NCBI GenBank assembly: GCA_001910725.1
Contig: MJGA01000019.1
Span: 1-64,000, forward strand
Reading direction: 5' to 3'
From: Phanerodontia chrysosporium
Taxonomy: Eukaryota > Basidiomycota > Agaricomycetes > Polyporales > Phanerochaetaceae
DNA: 64,000 nucleotides
The notes beneath the pieces were generated by a model that was not told the origin of the DNA, ran no database searches, and was given only the letters and a program-made list of their open reading frames with translations. Positions 55,635 through 64,000 of this stretch are shown one piece after another (within the stretch, counting starts at the first letter, position 1; the number at the start of each line of letters is the position of its first letter). The position numbers were made by a program, and so were the translations under genes.

Positions 55635-58153
55635 TCACGCCTCCTCTTTCTGGCAGACGTCGTCACCTTTGACGTCCTCGGGGGCTCGTGCGGCGTTGTC
55701 GTGGAGGTCGACAGTCGGGGCCGGGCCGTGGTAGTGGCGGCGACCCCTGTGAAGCGGCGATTAGCGGACGTGTCCGTGCGAACCACAGGCGGTCGACGTA
55801 CCCCAGGAAAAACCACACACTGAAAAGCACGCGATGTCAGCACACGCTGGACCCGCTAAGCAGGCACGCAAAGGACTCACAGCGACAGAAGCACGACGCC
55901 CCCGGTGATGGGCTGCCCCGGGATCTCGCGTGTGAACAGGTGGCTACGAGGCGAGCAAAGGCCGGACGCACCGCGGCATAGTTCATGTTCGCGCCCGTGA
56001 CAGGTCGCGCGGTCGGGAGCGAGAAGACGGCGCAGACGAAGAGCGTCCAGAGCACGCACGCGACGTTGACGGTCCACCCGAACCAGCCGTCGCCCATGTA
56101 GAACGGGCCCGGGCGGAAGCGCACGCCGGGGTGTCCGGTGTACGCGCGGCGCCTGCGCCGCATCGTCAGTCCGCGGGACGCAGAGCGAAGGGAGAGGAAA
56201 ACGACGCACAGGACGATCGGCACGACGTACGAGAGGTCGAACGCCATGGCGGTCATCGCGAAGACGGCGTCGCTCGCGGCGGGGCTCGCGAGCGCGAGGA
56301 GCGCGGGCGCGGCGCTGCCGAGCGCGAGCCCCCAGATCGCGGCGAGCGGCGTGCGCGTGCGCCCGCTGACGGTGCCGAAGAGCCCGCGGTCGGGCAGGCC
56401 GTGGTCGCGGCTGAACGCGAAGAGCGTGCGCGAGCCGGCGTGCAGGCCCGTCTGGCACACGCAGAACGCCGTCGTGCACACGGCCGCCCAGATGACGAGC
56501 GCGCCCGGCTTGCCGAGCCGCAGCGCGAGGATCTGCAGGAACGCCGACGAGGACGCGTCGCCCGACGTGGCGCTGGTGGCGCGCAGTCAGACGGGAGCGG
56601 CAAGGGCAGGGAGAGGGCGGCGCTCACTAGGGCCCGGAGCACAGCACGAGGACGATATTCAGCACCCAGCCGATGAGGCCGGTTCCAATCACGGCGATGA
56701 ATATCGCGGAAGGTGCTTGGAGTTTGCAAAGTGAGACGGATGATGATGGAGGGACGGAGATGAGACATACCGAGGTACGAAGCGCGTCTGACTTCTTCAC
56801 TGTGAACCATCGCGTGAGTCACTGAAGTGCTCCAGGTGCGTGTGCCTTACGATATGTGCGCCGTTGCGTCGTAGCCCTGCACGCATCGTTAACCGGTGTA
56901 GGCAACTCAAGAACGGCGATATGGCCCACCGTCATAGTCCACTGCACGCTCAGCAAGCCGAAAAGGAACGAAACGCCGCCGTCCCAACCGGGGGCACCGT
57001 CGATGAGACCCTCGGCCCCGAACACGACTGACGCGCTGTGCATCTCGTTCCGAGGGGTCAGCGCGAGCAGCGCAACGATGATGACTGTGCGGCACATATC
57101 AGCAGGGGGGAAATGGGGCGGCACGCAGGCGCACGTACCGAGCGTGGTGCCGAGGTTGACGAACACGAAGCCCGTCGTAAATCGGGCAAGTTGGCGTGTG
57201 GCGAGGCTGTTCTACGGGCGGAGTCAGCTCGGGCGGAGGGGAGCAAGAGGCGGAGAGAGGAGGACGCACCAGCGCGCCGTGAACGATGAGGAGCGCAACA
57301 CACAGCCCAACTGATTTGCCCGCGGTGACCTCGTACGCGCCATCCTACCCGCCGGTTCGCCCTGCGTCAGAGCACGTCCGAGGCGGATTCTACGTACACA
57401 CCTTGGCGATTACGACAGCAGACCAGATCATGTTCGCGAGACCATACTCGCTCGAGGAAAGCCCGACGAGCTGCGCGAGCACGCTGAGCCAGCCAATGAT
57501 CCAGCCGACGACAGGCCGCAGATGTGCAGGGCACAGGTTTGCGGACGCGGTGTATCTAGCGGCAATGGCGGTCAGTACGATTTGTCTTCTGTCCTTATCC
57601 GGTCAACGACTGAGAGCCCGTCAGGGCATGAGGCCATTTCGTCTCATCGCGACATGGGCATAGTCGTTCATTGAGGAGAAGCACTCACATCCCGCCGCAC
57701 GTGGGAAACGCGCTCACAATCTCAGCTACGCTCGCTCCTATACGCGCTGTCAGCCCCAGCCACGCCAGACCAAGAAGCAGGGGGGACGAACCTAGCGTGA
57801 GGCACATGAACGAGCCGAGGATCCAGCACCAGGTCACGGACGCAGGCCCGCCTGCGAACAGCGGCGTGTTGAACGTCGTCGCGACGCTCGAGCAGAGGCC
57901 CATGACACTGAACGCGAAGCTTATCTGTGGGCAGCAGGTACAGCGGCTCAGCGCGCGTACGCTCTGCGAGAAGGGGCGCGGCGCGACCTACCGTGGACAA
58001 GCTCGTGAACTCGCGCCTGAACGACGGCTGGTAGCCGATCTGTTCGAGCAGAGCGTCGTCGTCGCCGTCGTAGCCATTGCGGGTGCTCGACTGCAGCGAG
58101 CTGCTGTCGGCAGGCTTTGAGACCGTCGCGCTTGGGGTCGTGTGCCGGTGCAT
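55635..58153 (-). CDS. APC-family amino acid/choline permease 2, 549 aa
   Basis: Fifteen exons: 57992-58153, 57792-57924, 57689-57737, 57402-57555, 57270-57344, 57139-57211, 56930-57084, 56851-56876, 56771-56799, 56628-56715, 56210-56572, 55972-56152, 55881-55912, 55802-55819, 55635-55746; all in phase. It is a paralogue of the permease at 29368-31687: same TM1 block (ISFAFSVMGLCSSVATTF), PTCGG, MT-GYDATAHISEEVRRAS, and SRDHGLPDRGLFG, ending RRHYHGPAP and an acidic tail. Relative to permease 1 it lacks two introns and has four others, and one intron has slid by two codons. Function is as for permease 1, transport of an amino acid, GABA- or choline-like solute. TATA at 58195-58201. Confidence 0.85.
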
Positions 58154-58194
58154 GAGGGCGTGCGAGGCAGAACCTGGATGCGGAGAAGCTACGA

Positions 58195-58201
58195 TATATA
58201 T
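58195..58201 (-). promoter_or_regulatory. TATA box of APC permease 2
   Basis: ATATATA on the minus strand, 42-48 bp before the ATG at 58153. Confidence 0.6.
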
Positions 58202-59636
58202 GCGGGTGGGGCCACAAGGGAGCGCTGCACCGGTAATCCTGTTCGTACGGGGATTGTATCAGCTGTCGCCGCGCGGACCATAGAAGCGTACTTTCCCAAA
58301 CGCACCGTCGTGGCGAGAAGCGTGGTTTCTCACGGGCGCTATCAGACGAGATAGCGCAGAGTATAGGGATAACGCCTGACTCTGGAGGTCGATTCTTGCT
58401 CTTTTCTTATCGCAGAGCAGAGGTCACAAAGGCAAGTAGAGTGCCGCGTTCGACTGGATGTCTTTCCACAAGTCGTCTGAAGAGCGTCGTAAACTAGAAT
58501 CGGGAGAAAACCGGTCGCTAGGTCTCAACATGTCGTACTCACCGCTGGGTCGATATGGTCGACTGCTTTTGCAGAATCCGGACTTTGGAGGAAAGGTCCC
58601 GACGTAGATCATCCACCGGCCGACCCAATTTCACGTTTAGATGTCATTTGAAACTCCGACCATGCTCGCACCGGCGGTGCGTCTTTCCACAATCACCCAT
58701 CCTCGTTGCGCGAATGCCCTGAATCAATGACCACACCGACCTGAACGACACGTCAGTTACTACCTCTACGGAATGAGGTGACTTGCGAAACATCCAGTGA
58801 AGACCTCATGCTCATATCTTCCGCTTCACCATGCTTTCTAACTTGTAAAGTGACTCGGCGTCGTACTAAGCTTGGGTCCCTAATGCTGTGGTATTCTTCG
58901 ATTTATTGTCGGCAAAGCCGTGGAATCATCTTCCCTGTGACTCTCAAAGCAGGCCAAACTTTCTGCATTGTCTCGCCTACGGTTGCGTGGAGTATGCACT
59001 CGACGCCTCCGTCCGTCCTCGGGAGAGTGGACGCGGCCCACGTGAAATAGACGCGGCAGACGCGGCACCGCGCGTCACATCACAATGACGAGCCTCTCCT
59101 GCATCCCGGCAGGCGTCTCGCAAAATGTCGAATATTCAAAGTATAACGCGGTGACAGGTCAAGCCTAGCGTACGGACAAGTAAGGTGATTCAGGCTGCTT
59201 CCAACACTCACAGCTTTGTATTCGGCAGACTTCAAGCTGTGCTGTCCTACGAGACTTGAGATTGAGCCCTTGATGGCCGCTACACAACGGGATGTACCGT
59301 TGGCGTATGCCAGTGGTGTCAACCTATATCCTGTCTGCCTTGCCATGGTTCATATGCATAGCAGAGTGCGCAGAAACGCTGCACGTGTGTAAATGCACGC
59401 AGCTTCGTGGCGGACACGTGCAAGCGCATAATGCCGGACAGCACATATCATCCATCAAAGCTGTCCTACCCGGGATCGTTATCTTGACCCGCGCTCTAGC
59501 AGCCACCTCCGTGCTTGTGGGCCGCTGAAACGGCCGGTCAGTGTGCATGTTTCTACACGTCTGATCTCCCAGATGCTGAGGTATCACCACCTACAGATGA
59601 ACATAGCCCCCACTCCTCATTACGTGAAAGAGCGAA
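58202..59636. other. Intergenic, no supported gene
   Basis: 1.4 kb between the divergent APC permease 2 and F-box 2 genes. No ORF with family features. It is lower in GC than the neighbouring exons. Confidence 0.45.
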
Positions 59637-61270
59637 ATGGCACCAACGTCGTCTCAGGTAGATGCCGCACATGATTTAGGTCCGCGTGAAACCTACATGG
59701 AGTCAGGATCGCCCGTCACAAAGCTTTTTGACGATATACTCGCCGAGATGTTCCTCCAAATCGCAACTGACATCCGCCTGCGATTCCATCAACGCTGGTG
59801 GGACCGATCCTTCAACATAGAGGTACCGGGACCATTCTCGTGGCTCCCCATCACACACGTCTGTCGACATTGGCGAAACATTGCGCTTGCCTCGCCCCCA
59901 CTCTGGAGTCACGTCGATGTGCGATACGACGACCGCACGGCCACCTTCATCGGACGGTCCGGGAACGCCCCCTCACCATCCGGCACCACTGGAGCAGCTA
60001 CACTGCCGGTGCAATCCGGCTCGTTTTTGAGAATATTTCTCGCGTACGCGTCCTTGAACTCAATTCGAATAACATCCCTGGGAGCAATCCTTCGCTGGAC
60101 GTCCATGAAGTGTACCCAGACACGCTGCTTGTCCTGAAAGAGCTCATTGTCCCTAACGTGGATTTGGACTGGGTAAAGACGATTGCGCGCTCTCAGCTGA
60201 CGCATCTCCGGGCCAGCAACGGGCTCGGCACTGTCCACGGATGGGCTGAGCTACTGTCCGACCTGCCAAACCTCCTAGAGCTCTCGCTCGACTTTGTCAT
60301 GCAACAGACCGGCGACGAAGTCGCTGCGAAGCTGCTGGGTAGCACAGTCAAGAGACGCCTTGAAGTGATCAACCTGCCGCGGCTCGAATATCTGCACTTG
60401 TCTGGGGAAAACGCAGGAATGGCCGCTGGGACGCTACTCAGACGTCTCGCGTTCCCCTCGACAACACACGTCAGGTTCGATGCTTTCTGGTTTGGCATCC
60501 AGTCGGACGACATCGATGCATGCCTTCCAGGCATTTTCCATGATGTTGCTACCGGCATCGCACGTACGACAGATGGTCGCAAGCGCGTGTACCCGTCCCT
60601 ACGTGCGTCCCTGCAGGTCGGGTGTATACTCATGCTGGAGGCTTGGCCGACACTCCGCACCGTGCAAGAACTCAACAACCTGTGGGACATTCGCGAACCC
60701 GGGCGCGTCGAGCTCGCGCTCCACGTGCGCCAGCCGCACACCGTACTCGGCGCGGGGCTGGCCGCACTCTCCCTTGAGCAGGTGCAGGTCCTCGCGGTCG
60801 TCGGGCTCCCGCACGAGCTGCAGTGGACGCACTTCGCGCCGTGCACCGCCGTCACCGAGCTCTCCGTCTCGTACACGCGCACCGCGGTGACCCTCGCGAC
60901 CGCACTCGCGCAGCCCCTGGAGTCTGGCGGACTGCTCTTCCCTGCGCTCCGCCGCGTGACCGTCGCGGGCGCACACTGGGACCGGCGCTTCGATGCCGCG
61001 GGCGAGGAAGACGGCGGCGCCGAGGGCCGCACGCTCGCAGAACGCCTCCAAGCGGCGTTCTGGCAGCGGCGCGAGATGGGCGCGCCCGTGCATGTGCTGT
61101 GCGTGCCGTGGGGCGAGAACATCGATGGCGAGCCCACAGCGAATCTCGAGGCGTCGGGTGCGGTGACTGCCCTGGAGTGGCATGAGGGCGTGGATGACCC
61201 GGCGTACGAGCCGCAAAGGGAGAGTGTGAAGGAACAGCTGTCGTGGATGCGAGGCGTAAAGTTCTTGTGA
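59637..61270 (+). pseudogene. F-box/LRR-type protein 2, frameshifted inverted paralogue of F-box 1
   Basis: The N-terminal frame from the ATG at 59637 (MAPTSSQVDAAHDLGPRETY, then ILAEMFLQIATDIRLRFHQR) matches F-box 1 closely until about residue 112. There GGGAAGGTGCCCC in F-box 1 corresponds to GGGAACGCCCCC here, one base fewer at about 59972. The frame then continues one register over to 61270 with full-length homology (RPLTIRHHWSSYTAGAIRLV through VKEQLSWMRGVKFL). No intron signals bridge the change, so this is a 1-bp deletion or an assembly error. The last roughly 190 residues are nearly the same as in F-box 1. Confidence 0.78.
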
Positions 61271-61735
61271 AGTGGCCCTAATCTTTCAAATCCATATCAT
61301 AGGTCAAGCAATGAATCGGGCTTCATGAATTGAACCTCGATCAAGTAATCTCAGCTGCGTGCGATGAATTTGTGCCCCGTCTCGAGAACTTCCAACCACC
61401 AAATCCGCGCGCTCACAAGGTCAGGGTACATGGTGTTCGGTGTGGACCACATGTGGGCTCCCTCCGGGTGGCTCCCTCCAGCTTGAAAGTGCATCAGTCA
61501 ACAGCTACTGTGGCGTCCCCATCTTAGTTCATATCCTGGCACCGGGAAGCACTAGAAGCTGTTGGCAAAATGTAACCGCTAGCGGCGATATGTTCGCTCC
61601 GTCGTTTGATTGTTTCTGTGACTGCATTACTGCTGTCTATCGCGTATAGCTGAACTCCGTGGTGCGAACTAGCTAGCGATGTCATCGCTGTACGGAGACA
61701 GGATCACGAGGGAGCAAAATTGGACTCACAGGGTG
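61271..61735. other. Intergenic
   Basis: No coding signal. A TATATAT at 61736-61742 directly follows and lies about 36-42 bp before the next ATG. Confidence 0.45.
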
Positions 61736-61742
61736 TATATAT
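61736..61742 (+). promoter_or_regulatory. TATA box of the 338-aa gene
   Basis: TATATAT 36-42 bp upstream of the ATG at 61778, close for a leader but typical of short 5' UTR genes. Confidence 0.5.
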
Positions 61743-61777
61743 CTCCAATTGTGTTGAAAGTGTCACCGCCAACCAAC

Positions 61778-62967
61778 ATGTCCCAACCTTCTGTTCTGCA
61801 GCTGCGCAACCTCGTCTCCGGCGCTGGCCGCGCCCAGCAGACCAGAGAAGGTATGCAAAGGGTGAGCCTAGGTCATCGCCAGATTATTCGGCACTGACGG
61901 TAACAGATCATGACGTACTGCCTGCCTGGCGAGATCCGTGCACAGTTCTACCCGCGAGCCTATATCAGAGGCGAGGGGCAAGCCATTTCGGAGGGACCCG
62001 ACTTCGTCCAGTGGGGCGCCGTGCACCTACTCTTCCTACGGCTGTCCCAGCACCCGAAGCTCGACGGCGACATACGCCGGCGCATCAACTCGGGGAAGGC
62101 GGAGGCGTTCTTTCCGGCCTGTGTCCAGCGCGAGCCGCCGCCAAAGTCGCAGACAGACCCCGTCGTGCAGTATGGCTGGGACCGCCACCGCGACCGCGAG
62201 ATCATCAAGCGCATGCAGGACCAGTGCGCCAAGGTCTTCCTCGGGTGCGACCGCGCAGCATACATCGAGACGACGCCCGAGATCCAGCCCTACCTCCGGG
62301 ACGACCCCGCCGGGTGGTACACGCGCCTCGCGAGCCATCTCAAATCGCCTCTATACGCGCGCCACTTCGCGGCGACGATAAAGGCTGGTGTCCAGCCTCT
62401 GCGAGACATGCTGTCGAACCTCTCCACAAAGCTGGTGATCCTGCACGAGGCCGCACGCGGAGCGACGGACCCGAGGCCTGCGGATGTCATGGCGGACCTT
62501 TGTCAGAATGTGGGGCTTCCTGTGTTGGCAGAGCTCGATCTCCCTGCCGATGCCAAGGACGAGATACGCAACGTGAAGTTCCGAGTTCGTATTGGTCTGT
62601 GGCAAGATAAAGGCTTAATTTTGTTCGCAGTTGCTCGAAAGTGTTCAGACAATGGCACATAACCCAGGGTCCGCTGTTGACATGCAGTTCAACATGTTGG
62701 GCTTGTCACAGATCGTGGACGCTCACAACGTCTTTGCTGTTTTCGCGACTGCGACGGACGAGATGGACGTCTTGAATGGCCTAGTAAGCTTTCTTGCTGG
62801 TATCACAGGCCTCTCAGTGCGTATGTCGTTGTCTCAAAACCTCATGCTCTGAGAGAATTGTTCAGTTGATACCAGGCGTACGCGAGCGACTCATGGCCAA
62901 CGAGATCGCCAAGATTGTCAAACGCGTCGGGGAGCAGCTGGGTCGGCGTTATGACCTATGGAATTGA
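61778..62967 (+). CDS. Unknown helical protein, 338 aa, four exons
   Basis: Exons 61778-61861, 61907-62584, 62631-62783, 62866-62967, all joined in phase 0. Introns of 45, 46 and 82 nt; the first has a CACTGAC branch and an AACAG acceptor. The protein is soluble-looking and mostly helical, with no signal peptide, transmembrane segment or catalytic motif that I recognise (segments: VLQLRNLVSGAGRAQQ, EGPDFVQWGAVHLLFLRLSQ, DREIIKRMQDQCAKVF, MLSNLSTKLVILHEAA, and a basic C terminus EIAKIVKRVGEQLGRRYDLW). It may be lineage-specific. The last intron is the least certain. Confidence 0.7.
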
Positions 62968-63234
62968 GCGCAGTTATTTTTGCCTGTATAAATATTATAC
63001 CAAGAACTCAACAAAAGAGACGAACCATTGAGGCGACACCTTCATGTAATATATATGGACTTGTCATATGCCAGGCAGCGAAAGTGAGGGGAGAAAGGAA
63101 AGGATATGCTAAAGCTACCCTCGGCCTGTAGCCACGTGCTACCGCTGGACGTTCCTCACGTGACCTGGAAACTTGTGCATTTTCAGAAATTAGAGCTTTC
63201 CCTTCGCACTCGACCTCTACCAGCCGGCTGGGAC

Positions 63235-64000
63235 ATGGCTTCGGCACTCGCTCAGCAGCTTGCACAGTCTGCATCTCTGAACAGTGCTCTCCTCGTCGAT
63301 AGGTCTCGCCGAAAACCCACAGCGTCCTACCTCTTCACCGCCCGCGAAGCCGACCATCATGACCTCGAGTCTATACACGCTCTTGCAGTCAACGCCTTCT
63401 TCCGTCTAAAGACGGTAGAACCTGCGTTATCTGCTTACGAGGATGCTCTTTTCTCCGACGCCGCCAAAGCGACCGACAGGACGCTACAAAATGCCGAGGC
63501 GAATGCCCGGCTCAATGCGAGTCTAAACTCGTTTTTGCCTTTGCTAGGCCCCTACCTGCTCGAGACACCAACTGGCAAAATCATCGAATGGCTTGTCAGA
63601 CGTTTCCGTGTACACGAGTTCAACGTCGAAGCCGTTCTCGCGCTGTTCATGCCATTCCAGGAGTCCCCGCACTTCACCAAGATGCTTTCGATATTACACA
63701 TCTCGTGCGTCCGCCAACCACTCCTTCCTGCAATCTACCTGACCTCCATGCAGTGATAGGTCCGCCTTTGCGGCTCTACTGCCCTACCAGTCGACGTCTA
63801 CCCCCATCACGCACAATGCTCTCGTCGAGCTCATGCTGAAGCCTACGAACACCGACCTTGCTCGCTTCGTTGGCAATCTTCTCCCTGCAGCAGTCAAGAC
63901 GCCTTCTGCCGCCGCGGTGCATCGTGCTCTTGTTGCATTCCACGCGGGCACCCTTATGGATTTGGTGAAGCGCATGCGAGACCTCCGCGCAGGGCCACTT
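63235..64000 (+). CDS. UTP10: UTP10/HEATR1, U3 snoRNP-associated HEAT protein, N-terminal part
   Basis: Exon 1 63235-63704 (ATG at 63235, MASALAQQLAQSASLNSALL) and exon 2 from 63754, open to the window end. The 49-nt intron has a GTGCGT donor, a CTGACC branch and a CAG acceptor; phase 2. The N-terminal region matches the UTP10/HEATR1 family (AQQLAQSA, SYLFTAREADHHDLESIHAL, LLGPYLLETPTGKIIEWLVR, FRVHEFNVEAVLALFMPFQE, ending in exon 2 with the alpha-helical HEAT region). UTP10 is a component of the t-UTP subcomplex of the small-subunit processome, needed for pre-rRNA transcription and 18S processing in the nucleolus. The full protein is usually about 2000 residues; only the first 13% or so lies here. 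Confidence 0.9.

Noticed and set aside
1..64000. CRISPR arrays, rRNA genes, bacterial promoters and ribosome-binding sites
   Set aside because: None seen. The window is eukaryotic nuclear DNA with spliceosomal introns, so these feature types do not apply.

Overview
The window looks like nuclear DNA of a filamentous basidiomycete, probably an agaricomycete of the Polyporales type. The evidence is GC-rich coding sequence, many introns of about 45-70 nt with GTRNGT donors, CTRAY branch points and YAG acceptors, very short exons, several F-box/LRR paralogues, a fungal-type APC permease, an Ish1-repeat protein and an HDEL-ended GRP170. I built gene models by joining open frames at splice sites and requiring consistent phase; where paralogues exist I used them as controls. 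Species-level assignment is inference.

Layout. 0-5 kb: a tandem array on the minus strand of at least three diverged copies of an unrecognised gene (the first copy leaves the window after exon 1, the second is frameshifted, the third is the best preserved). 5.6-10 kb: a coiled-coil protein, a spliced F-box protein and an ankyrin-type protein with a CxCGQC motif. 11-12.5 kb: a 13-exon gene for a cysteine-rich protein, largely invisible to simple ORF finding. 13-16.3 kb: three paralogous dimeric alpha/beta-barrel (ABM-like) genes, the middle one inverted and broken. 17.3-24 kb: an MFSD1-like transporter, a mitochondrial-type PPR protein and an MBL-fold hydrolase. 25.1-25.4 kb: a tiny three-exon gene for a 48-residue secreted peptide with two cysteines. 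26.2-31.7 kb: an Ish1-repeat stress protein and APC permease 1. 33.6-37.8 kb: two small unrecognised genes and ribokinase. 38-41.5 kb: F-box protein 1 and a decayed F-box-like gene. 42.2-45.1 kb: the ER chaperone LHS1/GRP170. 45.3-46.9 kb: a complete non-autonomous DNA transposon with 33-bp TIRs and 8-bp target duplications. 47.9-51.3 kb: two unrecognised minus-strand genes. 52-55.1 kb: a tandem duplication of a single-pass membrane protein gene, first copy dead, second intact. 55.6-58.2 kb: APC permease 2. 59.6-61.3 kb: F-box 2, an inverted paralogue of F-box 1 with a 1-bp frameshift and a converted 3' end. 61.8-64 kb: an unrecognised spliced gene and the start of UTP10.

The genes do not form one pathway. 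Housekeeping genes (ribokinase, LHS1, UTP10, PPR, MFSD1-like) are interspersed with a duplication-prone accessory fraction: five families here are duplicated and four of those have at least one decaying copy. The most novel items are the secreted peptide gene, the cysteine-rich 13-exon gene, the tandem unknown family, and the near-identical tract shared by the two inverted F-box genes.
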